NCBI GenBank assembly: GCA_900554705.1
Contig: USIH01000001.1
Coordinates: 1 to 50,389 of the forward strand
DNA from: an uncultured Eubacteriales bacterium
Lineage (GTDB): Bacteria; Bacillota; Clostridia; Oscillospirales; Oscillospiraceae
Reading direction: 5' to 3'
Length of the DNA: 50,389 nucleotides
In this document: piece by piece, positions 7,244 through 16,426 of the stretch
Numbering within the stretch: the first letter of the stretch is position 1
How the letters are laid out: each line of letters starts with the position of its first letter
Made by a program: the position numbers and the translations under genes
Notes under the pieces: model-generated
The model's database searches: none
Seen by the model: only the letters and a program-made list of their open reading frames with translations
What the model was told of the DNA's origin: nothing

Positions 7244-8586
7244 GATGCTGTTCCCACCTTTCGCAAGTCGATTTGCGTCGTATAGCCCGATGCACTGACG
7301 CTGTGCTTTGCTGTTTTGATCATGTATTTTCCGTCCCAGCAGCCCCAGCCGTCCAGCAGTACGGTCGTTCCGGCGCACAGTGTCGGGTCGCCGGGCAGCG
7401 TGAAGGATGCAGTAAGCTCATACTTATTCTGCATTTTCAGGCGCTTTTGTGCTAAAGCCTCCGCCTCCGCAATGGAATCCACCTTTGCCGTGATCTCCAA
7501 TTGCTGATTGCTGCTCTTTCCCGCCGCATAGTCCTCGATATACGCCGTTGCGGAAATCAGCCTGCCGGACGGCAGTGTATAGCTCACGCGGCAGGAAGAA
7601 TACTGCTTGTCCGCCTTTCCGGATTTCAGCTTATATTTTTCATAGCTTCCGTCGCCGTGCCGAATGGTAATTCCCGCTGCCTTATTCTCGTAGATCTCCT
7701 GATCGAACAGTACCAGCATATTGTTGGTCACTTTCAGTGCAAGCCCCGCATTGTGGCAGAGCATTGACAGAAATGCAATGTCGCTCATTTGATATTGCTC
7801 CACGCGAGAATAATAGGGGTCTGCCGCGGCTTCGAGCAAGCAGGCCATACCGTTACGGTCGGCGATCTCGCTCACGATGCCGGAAAGATGATACGCTTCC
7901 CACGCCTGTGTTTTTTTCGTTTGGCGCACGGACGCAGTAAAGGGCAGTGCCGTCGCCTTGATGGATATCGTCGCCGGAGGTCCCTGCGGCTCGGCGCTAT
8001 CAAGCTCAAACTGCCCGCAGTCGAGGATGCTTGCCGTTCCGTCGCCGTTCCAGTTTTCGCACAGGATCACCGCGCGGATCAGCATGCCGGTTCCGATCGT
8101 CTTGCTTTCGTTCGGTGCCGAGGCAGCCGGAAGCCCACTGCCGGAACGCAAATACGCCGCATAGACGTAGGCGTTCTTGCCGCCGAAGGAGATCTTCGCC
8201 CAACCGTCCGAGGTCGAGATAACCGATACCGCAGCGCCGTACACCAGCACGCCGATTACCGCGAAGCCCATTCCCGGACCCGAGCGCACGTTTAAGCCGA
8301 TTTTTGCCGTAACGGTGCAGACGCCCGCTGCGCCTGCGTTCGTGTCGCCAGCGTCGAAATTTCGCTGTTGCAACGAGCCTTCCGAGGCAATCCCGATCGC
8401 GCGGCCGATCCAGTCCTTCAGCCAAACATTTGTTGCGTCGGCAAATTTGATTTGGAGATCGTCTGCCGTGTCCTCCTCATTGTCGGTGTAGGCAAGAGAA
8501 ATCAGGTATTCCCTCAGGCTGTAGGAGATGTCCACACCATCAAAAAAGAGCTGCACAACGGCGCGGCGGCTGACGTCGTTGCTCAT
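7240..8586 (-). CDS. Baseplate hub protein (gpD-like) with inserted SH3b domain
   Basis: 448 residues from ATG 8586 behind AAGGTGG; ATGA overlap with gpX. The N-terminus (AVVQLFFDGVDISYSLREYLI) and the C-terminus (LAQKRLKMQNKYELTASFTLPGD then DGKYMIKTAKHSV) match the late-control/hub family related to T4 gp27. Residues about 90-147 form a bacterial SH3 domain: IGLNVRSGPGMGFAVIGVL then GWAKISF and AYVYAAYL. SH3b domains bind peptidoglycan, so the hub may touch the cell wall during injection. The domain interrupts the hub at its first barrel. Confidence 0.8.
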   Translation of the reverse strand: MSNDVSRRAVVQLFFDGVDISYSLREYLISLAYTDNEEDTADDLQIKFADATNVWLKDWIGRAIGIASEGSLQQRNFDAGDTNAGAAGVCTVTAKIGLNVRSGPGMGFAVIGVLVYGAAVSVISTSDGWAKISFGGKNAYVYAAYLRSGSGLPAASAPNESKTIGTGMLIRAVILCENWNGDGTASILDCGQFELDSAEPQGPPATISIKATALPFTASVRQTKKTQAWEAYHLSGIVSEIADRNGMACLLEAAADPYYSRVEQYQMSDIAFLSMLCHNAGLALKVTNNMLVLFDQEIYENKAAGITIRHGDGSYEKYKLKSGKADKQYSSCRVSYTLPSGRLISATAYIEDYAAGKSSNQQLEITAKVDSIAEAEALAQKRLKMQNKYELTASFTLPGDPTLCAGTTVLLDGWGCWDGKYMIKTAKHSVSASGYTTQIDLRKVGTAS

Positions 8587-8798
8587 CCGGCCACCTTCTT
8601 CCATGGCGGCGCTTTCGCCGCCGCCGTCTGCCGCTGCGCGGTTTCCGGTATGTACAGGGTGATACCTGCGGGGAAAATATAGTAATCTGCGTACTGCTGA
8701 TTTGCCATGATCAGATCAGCCATAGAAAACGCGTCTCCGCACTGCGTGTGGGCGATGCTGTCCCACATATCCCCTTGCTTGGTCGTGTAGGTAATCAT
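8583..8798 (-). CDS. Tail protein X (LysM-like)
   Basis: 71 residues from ATG 8798, overlapping the tape measure stop as ATGA. TTKQGDMWDSIAHTQCGD, followed by ADLIMANQQYADYYIFPAGI and LYIP, is the LysM-like pattern of P2 gpX. It should bind at the tail tip or peptidoglycan. The C-terminal tail is alanine/proline-rich. Confidence 0.85.
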   Translation of the reverse strand: MITYTTKQGDMWDSIAHTQCGDAFSMADLIMANQQYADYYIFPAGITLYIPETAQRQTAAAKAPPWKKVAG

Positions 8799-11700
8799 AC
8801 ATACGCCCCCCGTCGTGCATCCTCTCTTTCTTCCTCAAGCAGCTCTCGTAGCTGCTCTTTCAGCGTCTCGTCGTGTGCGGTCAATACCTCTTGGAGCTGT
8901 GTTGGATCAGCCGCAGCAGATATCTGGTAGACGGGGCTGAAATTGAGCGTCGTGCCGCCCGATGCGCGGGCAGGTGCCGCGCCCTCCGGTGCCGAAAGGT
9001 ATGCCGCACCCTCCATTGCCTGATAATCGCGCATCATGCTGCGTGTTTCCGCCGCAGTGTATACGCGTTCGCCGCCGTAGAAATACCTAAGCTCCGGCCC
9101 GTACTCGCCGACCAAGTGATAGCCGGGAGCGGCGCTGCGTGTACCTACGGAGAAACCGGATTCGGTAGGCGACCGGTAAGCGTGAATGGCCGATGTGGGG
9201 AGGCCGAGCGCATTTGCCGCCGCTTCGCCAATGCGGGCGTATGCCCGCTGCACAAGCGGGAGCATATCATTCGCGCCGTCGATAAAGCCTTGGATCGTAT
9301 CCTTTCCGGCGGTGACCGCTTCATCTGTTTTATCCATCGTAGCAATGGCAGCGGCGATTTCATCCTCCGCCTCTTTCATTGCAGCGGAATACCCTGTCTT
9401 CAGATCTCCGAGACTTTCAGAGGTCGTACGGATCGCTTTCTGGTTGGACTGCCATGCAGTGACAAGAGCTTGCAATTTTGACGGGTCACCCGATTGTGCA
9501 GCTTCGGCCATGCCTGCGATCATATTCACGCTGTCGGCCGAGCCGTCACCGAACGAGGCGACCATTTCGGAAAGTCCCTCGATCTGACCGGCGTACCGTA
9601 AAATAAGCTGAATGTTGGAGTTGTAGTTCTCCCAATACTGCTTCTGCTTTTCAAGGTTTTCGATCACCTTGTCGACGCTGGTGGCGCTGACCTCGGCGAC
9701 TTCATCCCAGAGCTGATACTGTCCGTTGATTGATTCATACGCTGCTTCGTAGGATGCGGTATAAAGCTCGTTTAACTCCGAAATTTTGTCGGAATATAAA
9801 TCAAGTACACCCTCTACTTCGCCGCTGGCCACAGCAGCCGATTCCTTGAAATAATCCCCGACAGCCTTGCTCAGCACATCGGCTTCTGATTCAAGGGCAC
9901 TTAACGCTTCTTCGGCTTCGGCGCGCTTTCCTTCAAGCTTTTCATATTCAGACTCTGCGGCTCTGACGCGACGTCCGTACGCTCCGGAAGTAAGCGTTTC
10001 GCCGGTGAATGCGTTCTGGTAGTGTACCTTGGTTTTTCTGCCGCCCCCGGATATGAGCTTATACCATTGCTGGTCCAATGCATCTACGGCCGCTTTGGCT
10101 GCCTCTGCCTCCTTGGTTGCTGTTTCGAGGTCCGACTGCGCTTTCGGAATATCTTCATACGTGATTTTCCCCAAGTTTTTGTAGTCTGCTTCCAGTTTTT
10201 CCTTCTCATAGTCCGCTTTGGCAGATGCAGCAATATTCTCCGGCGATATATTCATAATACCGGTAAGCCGATCATAAGTAAGCCCAAGCTGCGGCATACG
10301 GTCATTGATCAAATCAATGAGCATAAGGATTTCTTCCTTAGCTTCGTAGCTTTGATGCTCGGCCTTTGTCAGCTCGTTCAACCGTTCGATCAATCTGGCA
10401 GTTTCTTGGTACTCTGTATCAAGGGCTTCCGAGGCATCGGCACGTGCAGAAGCCTGAGACCGCAAGCTTTCCATAAGCTCGTCATGAGCCTTCAGGTACT
10501 CTTCTTGTGTCTGCTTGGAGTCTTCAAAAGCTTGGTTTGCCTCATCTATGCGTTCTTTCAAGATCACGGCGGAAGCGGATGTTTCTCCTTCCGCTTCGCA
10601 AACTTCATCATACTCGTTCCGCAACTCTTCGAGAGCGCGTTTCTGTTCCAGACTTGCGGCCGTGAGTTTCTCCTGCTTTTCTTTCGTGTCATCCAGCGAT
10701 GCAACCAGTGCAATCAGTCCGGTGCACAGACTAAGCACAGCAGCGCCGAGCAGCAGATACGGGTTGGTAGCGATAACCGCATTCAGCGCCATCACCGCGA
10801 CCTTAGCCGCAACGACGATGGCTACAAAGGCGGCCACTGCCGTAAGCAGCGCCGTGATTGCCTTCACGATCTGCGGATGTGCCTGAACAAAGGAAGTCAG
10901 AGAGCCGAACAGATTGCCGAGTGCCTGATACAGTTTGTTCATCATCGGCAGGAATACGTCGCCGATCGCGATCTTCAGGTTGTTCCCCTCATTCTGCATC
11001 ATGGTCAGCCGCGCCTGTGTCGTGCTGTACATGACGTTTGCCTTTTCTCCGAGCGCTGTGTTTTCCTCCCACGCCGCATTGGCCTGTGCAATCGTGCCGG
11101 ATAGGAGATCGCCCGCTTGCGCAAGGCTGAGGATCGCCTTGACCTGCCGGACATTATTGATGCCCAGTTCGTCCAGCAGCACGATCGCACTGCGCCCGTT
11201 GCGCTCCACATCGGTAAGCCCTTGGACAAACTCGTTCATCGCGCCGACTGCATCCTGCCCCCATGCAACACGGAACTCTTCCGCGCTCATTCCGGCGATC
11301 GAAGCGATTTCTTCCAGCTTTTCGCCGGTTTCCGTCGCCTTGTACAGCGTGGAGATAAGCTGTGACATCGCGGTAGAGCCTGCGGCCGACTCAATGCCAA
11401 GTGAGCCTACGGCGGCCGAGACGGCAAGAATGTCACGCTCGCTGAAACCGGCAATAGATGCAGATGCCGCCATACCGAGCGACATCTCTACTACCTTTGA
11501 CGCCGTTGTGGCGGTGGCGTCACCGAGAGAGGCGACGACCGAGCCGAGGCGTTCGTAGTCGGTGATGCCGGTAATATTGGCAAACTGCGCAAGCATCGTC
11601 GCGGCGCTGTCGGCAGTCAGATCCGTTGTAGTTCCGAGTTCGGCCATGACAAGCGTAAATTCCTCGACAAGCTCCTGCGCGATACCCAACTGACCGGCAG

Positions 11701-12418
11701 TTTCGGCGATCGTTCCAAGCTCCGTAGTTGTGATCGGGATCTCGGTAGACATATCCTTGAATGCCTGACCGAGATCGGCAAGATATTCGTCCGTGCCTCC
11801 GACTGTTCGGCGAACGCCCGCCATGGAATACTCAAATTCCGTGGAGGCGCTGACGCAGTCCATAAAGTCGCGGTAAGCGCTCTGCAGCAGCTTTGTCAAC
11901 CCCAGCGCGGTGATCGCATTGTCAAGGGTGGATATCCCCTGCCCGAAGCTCTCGGCGCCGTCTCCGGCATCCTCGAATTTCGCCTTTACCCCTTCCAGCT
12001 CTTTTTTCAGACGCTCCGTCTCTTTTTTCAGGTCGTCGGTATTGACTCCGGCGTCATCCAGCTTTTGACGGTAGGCCTCGAGCTTCTCAATCTGTGCCTG
12101 AAGCGCCTGTGAGGTCTTCTCGATCTGTGCCTGTTTGTCAAGCAGCTTGTTCGCCAGATCTGAGGAGCGGTTCCCCGTCTCGTCGATCTCGTTTTGAATG
12201 TTATCGTACTGCTGCTGCAAAAGCGCCAGCCGTCCGCGCGTGTTTTCTACCGCCTGCTGCTGCTTCTGGAAGCCGCCGACATCCCCGATCGCGGATGATA
12301 CCTGCGCGTACTCCTTGCGGTACTGTGTGAGAGCGGTCTGTGCATTGCGGAACGCGCCCGCGTAGCCTCCTCCGAGCTGCGCGTTCAGCAAGAATGTCAT
12401 GTCATATTGTTTGCCTAT
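8795..12418 (-). CDS. Tail tape measure protein, probable AUA start
   Basis: About 1207 residues, the longest gene, setting the tail length. Residues 20-150 are coiled coil (heptad-rich with QKQQQAVENTRGRLALLQQQYD). Residues about 180-480 match the phage tail tape measure core (ASTEFEYSMAGVRRTVGG, SKVVEMSLGMAAS). Two membrane-like segments follow near residues 515-570, then long coiled coils. The start is unusual: GGAGG is followed after eight bases by in-frame AUA at 12418-12416; the only alternatives are a GTG inside the ribosome site (12427) and an ATG 18 bases downstream. Confidence 0.88.
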   Translation of the reverse strand: MGKQYDMTFLLNAQLGGGYAGAFRNAQTALTQYRKEYAQVSSAIGDVGGFQKQQQAVENTRGRLALLQQQYDNIQNEIDETGNRSSDLANKLLDKQAQIEKTSQALQAQIEKLEAYRQKLDDAGVNTDDLKKETERLKKELEGVKAKFEDAGDGAESFGQGISTLDNAITALGLTKLLQSAYRDFMDCVSASTEFEYSMAGVRRTVGGTDEYLADLGQAFKDMSTEIPITTTELGTIAETAGQLGIAQELVEEFTLVMAELGTTTDLTADSAATMLAQFANITGITDYERLGSVVASLGDATATTASKVVEMSLGMAASASIAGFSERDILAVSAAVGSLGIESAAGSTAMSQLISTLYKATETGEKLEEIASIAGMSAEEFRVAWGQDAVGAMNEFVQGLTDVERNGRSAIVLLDELGINNVRQVKAILSLAQAGDLLSGTIAQANAAWEENTALGEKANVMYSTTQARLTMMQNEGNNLKIAIGDVFLPMMNKLYQALGNLFGSLTSFVQAHPQIVKAITALLTAVAAFVAIVVAAKVAVMALNAVIATNPYLLLGAAVLSLCTGLIALVASLDDTKEKQEKLTAASLEQKRALEELRNEYDEVCEAEGETSASAVILKERIDEANQAFEDSKQTQEEYLKAHDELMESLRSQASARADASEALDTEYQETARLIERLNELTKAEHQSYEAKEEILMLIDLINDRMPQLGLTYDRLTGIMNISPENIAASAKADYEKEKLEADYKNLGKITYEDIPKAQSDLETATKEAEAAKAAVDALDQQWYKLISGGGRKTKVHYQNAFTGETLTSGAYGRRVRAAESEYEKLEGKRAEAEEALSALESEADVLSKAVGDYFKESAAVASGEVEGVLDLYSDKISELNELYTASYEAAYESINGQYQLWDEVAEVSATSVDKVIENLEKQKQYWENYNSNIQLILRYAGQIEGLSEMVASFGDGSADSVNMIAGMAEAAQSGDPSKLQALVTAWQSNQKAIRTTSESLGDLKTGYSAAMKEAEDEIAAAIATMDKTDEAVTAGKDTIQGFIDGANDMLPLVQRAYARIGEAAANALGLPTSAIHAYRSPTESGFSVGTRSAAPGYHLVGEYGPELRYFYGGERVYTAAETRSMMRDYQAMEGAAYLSAPEGAAPARASGGTTLNFSPVYQISAAADPTQLQEVLTAHDETLKEQLRELLEEEREDARRGAYV

Positions 12419-12439
12419 TTTTCGCACCTCCCGCAGCGG

Positions 12440-13002
12440 TTATTTCTGATTACGTTCCTCGAAAAGCCGGTTGCTGTCGGAGATCCATTGCCGCAGCTCC
12501 GACAGCCGCATATCCCGCCAGAACGGGACCGGCGTGTAGGTGTTCTGCGCCATGACAAGAAATTGCTGGCGCAGCCACCTGCCGCCATCGCCAACCAGCA
12601 TCCCGAGGCTTACAAAAAACGCTTTGCGGCGTTTGTGATCTTCGTGTAATCCGCGAGCGGCATTTTGCGGAAGATGTCGCTGCCGACCTTATCGGTGCAG
12701 GCGCGGGCGCAGATGCGGATCAGGTACTGCGAGTCGATCGATCGTACAAGGACGGGGTGATTCAGCGCCGTCAGTTCGGCCTCCACGTCCAGAGAGTCCC
12801 CGCCCGTCAGGTCGCCGAAGGCGAAGGTCATCTCCGTGTAGGTCTTGCCGTCGTAGGAGATCGGGCGGCTGAATTTGTGGACGTAGGCGCTGCCGGCGTC
12901 CTTGGTGTTCCCGTCCTGCGGATCGCCGAGGACGCTTGCGATATTGCTCCCGACGATATTCGTGATGATTTCATTGGTGCTGTCGTTTCTTGCTTTTTCC
13001 AT
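12440..13002 (-). CDS. Tail assembly chaperone fusion made by -1 frameshift (E+E'-like)
   Basis: Reading frame 0 from ATG 13002 runs 130 codons into the heptamer T TTT TTG and then stops at TAA. Slipping back one base at the heptamer continues for 57 more codons (start VSLGMLVGDGGRW, end FEERNQK) to a TAA at 12440, giving about 187 residues. This matches the E/E' arrangement of P2, where the same heptamer is used to make the tape measure chaperone. The extension has no ribosome site of its own and lies directly before the tape measure gene. Confidence 0.8.
12610..13002 (-). CDS. Tail assembly chaperone, short form (E-like)
   Basis: 130 residues from ATG 13002 behind AAAGGAGAACC. The protein is acidic with DSTNEIITNIVGSN near the start and YTEMTFAFGDLTGGD in the middle, ending KITNAAKRFL. 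It lies between tube and tape measure, the canonical chaperone position. The C-terminal codons contain the slippery heptamer, so this is the product of normal termination. Confidence 0.8.
   Translation of the reverse strand: MEKARNDSTNEIITNIVGSNIASVLGDPQDGNTKDAGSAYVHKFSRPISYDGKTYTEMTFAFGDLTGGDSLDVEAELTALNHPVLVRSIDSQYLIRICARACTDKVGSDIFRKMPLADYTKITNAAKRFL
12613..12619 (-). promoter_or_regulatory. -1 ribosomal frameshift heptamer T TTT TTG
   Basis: On the minus strand the codons CGT TTT TTG TAA contain the heptamer T TTT TTG in the phase needed for simultaneous -1 slippage, with the zero-frame stop immediately after. This is the heptamer known from P2 E/E'. A stop directly downstream is expected to favour pausing. 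Confidence 0.85.
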
Positions 13003-13030
13003 GGTGACGGTTCTCCTTTCGGTTATAAAG

Positions 13031-13060
13031 AACTCCCCGCGGATCGCTCCGCGAGGAGTT
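13031..13060 (-). terminator. Stem-loop between tube and chaperone genes
   Basis: AACTCC-C-CGCGGA pairs with TCCGCG-A-GGAGTT around a four-base loop: twelve pairs with one mismatch. On the minus strand it is followed by CTTTATAACC rather than a long U-run, so it is probably a weak terminator or an mRNA stabiliser that sets a higher level of sheath and tube than of chaperone and tape measure. Confidence 0.6.
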
Positions 13061-13071
13061 TGGTGAATGAA

Positions 13072-13587
13072 TTACATGCCGAGGGCGGCGCGTACGGCAG
13101 CCATGTGGTCGGTGCCGTTGATGATGCAGATGCCGTTGAACGGGTCGATCTCGATGATCTTCTCCCCGTCCTTGTATGCCGCCCAGTAGCGGACGGCATA
13201 CTGACCGGATGCGGTGCTGGCGGTCGCGGTCTCGATCGTCGCGCCGGAGAGCGACTTCGGAACAACGACGAATATGTGCTTTTCGGCCTGTACGCCGATC
13301 GTTCCTGCGACCGGATCCTCTACCTGATTGGCGATACGCAGATCAATGTTGTGCCGGCGCATTTCCGCAAGCTGCAGCGCCTTGCCCGTCTGCGTGACGA
13401 AATCCATCTCCAGCGTCATGGCTTCGATCTGGCCCATCAGGACAGCCTCAATTTTACCGGCAATACCCGCGCCGCTGACATCCTGCGTCAGGCACTTGAT
13501 GTCGGGCAGCTTGATTTTTGCGATGCCGATCAGATCGGTCTTATCCTCGTAGACGCGGTACTGGAGGGTGCTTTCGGGATAGTTCAT
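13072..13587 (-). CDS. Major tail tube protein (FII-like)
   Basis: 171 residues from ATG 13587 behind AAGGAGGCACGACT. NYPESTLQYRVYEDKTDLIGIAKIKLPDI is the usual FII tube start, and EIDPFNGICIINGTDH the C-terminal strand. It should polymerise into the inner tube of a contractile tail, inside the sheath encoded just upstream. Length matches the family. Confidence 0.85.
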   Translation of the reverse strand: MNYPESTLQYRVYEDKTDLIGIAKIKLPDIKCLTQDVSGAGIAGKIEAVLMGQIEAMTLEMDFVTQTGKALQLAEMRRHNIDLRIANQVEDPVAGTIGVQAEKHIFVVVPKSLSGATIETATASTASGQYAVRYWAAYKDGEKIIEIDPFNGICIINGTDHMAAVRAALGM

Positions 13588-13599
13588 AGTCGTGCCTCC

Positions 13600-14997
13600 T
13601 TAGGTGAGCGCAGACGCCGCGTAGCCGGCGTCGTACTTGATGATAAATTCGATGTCCTGCGCGGGCGTCGCAGACGCGTAGTAGATGCGCGCCTTGACAA
13701 TGCCCTGCAGCAGGTCTTCGACGGGATTATCCTCCGCGCGGGCTTCGGCGCGTGCGCCGTAGAGATAGCCCGCACCGACAAGGCCGTTGAGCCAGATGTT
13801 GACGCCATCGATGATGCTGTCGACGTAGCGGCGCGTGATGGGCGCGTCGAGCTGTACCCAGAACGTACGGATCAGCGTGTTCGCAATGTACGCCGCAACT
13901 CGCGCGTTTGCGATGAAGATCTTTTCTGTGGCAGTTTCCTCGGGATATGCCGTCGTATAGTTGCCCCATGCGACCAGCCGTCCGCAGAACGGCATACCGG
14001 TAACGATGCCCTTCGCATTGAGCTTGTTCGCATCCGTCACGCTCTGCAAATAGGCGCTTCCGTCCGAGAGGACAAATTCGTCGCAGAGCACGTCCTTGTT
14101 GGACGGGCTTTCGTACGGACAGCCCTCATTGCTGCGGTCGGTCCGGCTGAGGATGCCCGCAATATGCGTAGAAAGGTGGTAGAGCTTTCCGTCCTTTCTG
14201 CACATCGGCCAACAGGCGACGCCGAGCTCGTCCGCAATGGCTTCCTTTGCCGAGATCGCCGCCGCAGGCGTAGCGCCGGAAAGGTCGATCAGGGCAATGG
14301 CGCGGAACATTCCGTTGATGCCGCTTGCCTTTTCCTCCATGGCAGCGGCAACGGCGGTGTCCGAGGAATAGCCGGGTGCGCAGATGATGTCGGGGACGCA
14401 GTCCGCCGACGCCATGCACAGTTCGATCTTTTCCAGGCCGCCCGCGACCGTCGCGGCCGTCACCTTCGTCACGTCGACCTTGCTGTAGGCGACGTTGAGC
14501 TGAGAGACCTCCTTGCAGGCGCCACCGTCCAGCACCGTAAGAATGAGGTTCTTTCCCTCGGCGTCATAGTGCAGCGTGTAGTCCGTGTCGACGACGTATG
14601 CGCTGCCCGTGCCGCCCGCGCTCTTGACAACGACGGTCTGTGCCATTGCCTCAAACGGCAGCTTGATCTGCTTGGCCGTAACGTCCGTGTCGGCAGCCTG
14701 CACGGCAGCCTTATCCTTGGACGTATCGAGCACGCAGCAGAAGATGACGGGGCTGCACTGATACAACGTAAACTGTGCGTATGCGAACTCGCACAGCGGG
14801 TACTTTTCCCAGTCGTCCGAGTAGCCGAAGCGTTCCGTGAACTCCTCAAGGCTCTCGCACTTGACAGGGATGCCGACCGACGCAGGCTTCGCGGCGGCAT
14901 GGATGGGCGCGACACCGATGGCAAAGGGAATGCCGCTCGTCGCGGCGATCGGTGCGCTGGTTGCCTGCTGACCGGCAACATAGATTCCGTGCTTCAT
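13600..14997 (-). CDS. Tail sheath protein
   Basis: 465 residues from ATG 14997 behind AAAGGAGGAATAAACCC. The family signature is clear: KHGIYVAGQQATSAPIAATSGIPFAIG at the N-terminus, CVLDTSKDK, IALIDLSGATPAAAISAKEAI, and the C-terminal VAAYIANTLIRTFWVQLD with VNIWLNGLVGAGYLYGARAEAR. It forms the contractile sheath and proves that the phage is a myovirus despite its lambda-like head genes. Confidence 0.93.
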   Translation of the reverse strand: MKHGIYVAGQQATSAPIAATSGIPFAIGVAPIHAAAKPASVGIPVKCESLEEFTERFGYSDDWEKYPLCEFAYAQFTLYQCSPVIFCCVLDTSKDKAAVQAADTDVTAKQIKLPFEAMAQTVVVKSAGGTGSAYVVDTDYTLHYDAEGKNLILTVLDGGACKEVSQLNVAYSKVDVTKVTAATVAGGLEKIELCMASADCVPDIICAPGYSSDTAVAAAMEEKASGINGMFRAIALIDLSGATPAAAISAKEAIADELGVACWPMCRKDGKLYHLSTHIAGILSRTDRSNEGCPYESPSNKDVLCDEFVLSDGSAYLQSVTDANKLNAKGIVTGMPFCGRLVAWGNYTTAYPEETATEKIFIANARVAAYIANTLIRTFWVQLDAPITRRYVDSIIDGVNIWLNGLVGAGYLYGARAEARAEDNPVEDLLQGIVKARIYYASATPAQDIEFIIKYDAGYAASALT

Positions 14998-15002
14998 AGG
15001 GT

Positions 15003-15287
15003 TTATTCCTCCTTTGTACGGGAACGCATTGCGGCATACTTCGTATACAGCAGCGTCCCCGGCGTTTTGATTGCTTTCCTTGCGTCGGCCAGATCCCGCC
15101 CCGCGACGATCAGATGCCGAAGCTCAGGGAACCGTGCGCTTTCGTCGGTCATGGCTTTCAGCACCGTGTCGCGATTTTCGGGATAGATCGTCCCACGCTG
15201 CACGATGCCGCGAACGGTGGGACCGAGATATACGCAGAAGTCAGTCGACGCGTCCTGCCTCTGCGGTTTTGCTTTCTTTACGGCCAA
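15003..15287 (-). CDS. Small hypothetical tail-region protein (TTG start)
   Basis: 94 residues. The start is TTG 15287 behind GGAGGTGCCAAA; a longer frame to 15323 has no ribosome site. It begins MAVKKAKPQRQDAST and ends TKYAAMRSRTKEE; the middle reads VYLGPTVRGIVQRGTIYP. Small proteins of this type, with a beta core and basic N-terminus, commonly precede the sheath gene in Firmicutes myoprophages. No assigned function. It overlaps the upstream stop by 10 bases. Confidence 0.7.
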   Translation of the reverse strand: MAVKKAKPQRQDASTDFCVYLGPTVRGIVQRGTIYPENRDTVLKAMTDESARFPELRHLIVAGRDLADARKAIKTPGTLLYTKYAAMRSRTKEE

Positions 15288-15775
15288 TTTGGCACCTCCA
15301 TTTCGACTGCCGGAAGTCTCCATACCGACACCATTTCTCCGACGTAGTACGGCGCGGTATCTTCGGGGTAGATCAGAGTCTCCACCCCGGCTTCTCTGTC
15401 CGGCGCATACCGGCTTTCGATCGCGTGTTGCCGCAGCAATGCGATCCGCACCCGCTCCATCAGCTCCAACAGCAGCATCCCGCCCTCCTGCTCGTCGTCA
15501 CAGTAAACGCAGAAGATCGTGCGCACGGTCACGGTCGATGCCGTCCGTTTGTCGCCCGGCTTCTGCTGATCCTTGCCCGTGACGATCTGATGCAGGATGT
15601 AGGGCGCTTTCTTCGTCGCGGATTTCGAATCGGGCAGGCGCATTTTGTAAACGTCCGGCGCTCTCGGCACCGGTGTGCCGTCATCGTCGCGCTGACAGCG
15701 CACAGGAAAACGGCAATCCTCCACAATGCCTATCGTGAAGCGCTGCAAGCTGTTCAAAAAGTCTGTGCGATCCAT
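15278..15775 (-). CDS. Tail completion-like protein
   Basis: 165 residues from ATG 15775 behind GGAGGGTAAATC. An N-terminal helix (FLNSLQRFTIGIVE) is followed by a beta-rich body with ILHQIVTGKDQQ and VRTIFCVYCDDEQEGG, then a helix ELMERVRIALL. Position between the Z-like protein and the sheath suggests a tail terminator or head-tail completion factor, equivalent to gpU of lambda or gpR of P2; I cannot confirm homology by eye. Confidence 0.6.
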   Translation of the reverse strand: MDRTDFLNSLQRFTIGIVEDCRFPVRCQRDDDGTPVPRAPDVYKMRLPDSKSATKKAPYILHQIVTGKDQQKPGDKRTASTVTVRTIFCVYCDDEQEGGMLLLELMERVRIALLRQHAIESRYAPDREAGVETLIYPEDTAPYYVGEMVSVWRLPAVEMEVPNWP

Positions 15776-15778
15776 GAT

Positions 15779-16426
15779 TTACCCTCCGTACCCGTTGAGG
15801 ATCCGGAGGATTTCATGATCGAGCCGTTCCTCAAACTTCTGCATTGCTCCTTCGGCAAGCCGCTGGGCGACCTCCTCGTTTCCTACCATCTGCGGCACTG
15901 AGGAGCCCATAAGCTCCTTGATTTCGTCTCTGCCGCTGGACGTTTCGCCGCCCGTGCGCTCAAAGATGCCTGTGTGCCCCGATGCAAAGTGCGCGACGAA
16001 CGCATTTGCAAACTTTGTCGGTGCGGTGGAAACAAGCTGATGCCCCGCAGCGGCGACGCCGGGGTGCACCTTGCGCCAGTTGCCGTTGAGGATCGCGTTG
16101 ACCGTTCGCTGCTTGTCGAAGGTCGGAGCAGACGGGCTGCTGCCGTCGTAACGGAACAGCGGGATTTTCTGTCCAGAAAAATACACCTGCGCCTGTACGC
16201 CGCTGCCGTAGGAATATGTGACCTTGATGTTCTCCTCCGCCCGCAAAGCGGATGCAGAGATCGCGTAGCGCTTGCGGATCTCGCGTCCGGCGTTTGTGCG
16301 CAAATGCGCCGTCGCACGGGTCATTGCGCTTTTTACGGCGCGTTCCGCCCCTCCCGGAATACCGGCAAGCAAACGCTCGGCCTCGCTGAGTTTTTCCTTC
16401 CCTACCTCCGAAAATGTGACCCTCAT
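15779..16426 (-). CDS. Minor tail protein Z-like / HK97 gp10-like
   Basis: 215 residues from ATG 16426 behind GGAGGCGATCGACGA, overlapping the upstream stop as ATGA. The start VTFSEVGKEKLSEAERLLAG is followed by AVKSAMTRATAHLRTNAGREIRKRYAIS, which matches the lambda GpZ family of tail proteins acting at the head-tail joint. The conserved GHTGIFERTG motif lies at about residue 145. It fits the lambda-like head cassette. Confidence 0.8.
   Translation of the reverse strand: MRVTFSEVGKEKLSEAERLLAGIPGGAERAVKSAMTRATAHLRTNAGREIRKRYAISASALRAEENIKVTYSYGSGVQAQVYFSGQKIPLFRYDGSSPSAPTFDKQRTVNAILNGNWRKVHPGVAAAGHQLVSTAPTKFANAFVAHFASGHTGIFERTGGETSSGRDEIKELMGSSVPQMVGNEEVAQRLAEGAMQKFEERLDHEILRILNGYGG

Noticed and set aside
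12757..15186. 809-codon plus-strand open frame
   Set aside because: Lies opposite sheath, tube and chaperone genes; arginine/valine-rich composition of a GC-rich shadow frame, no ribosome site.
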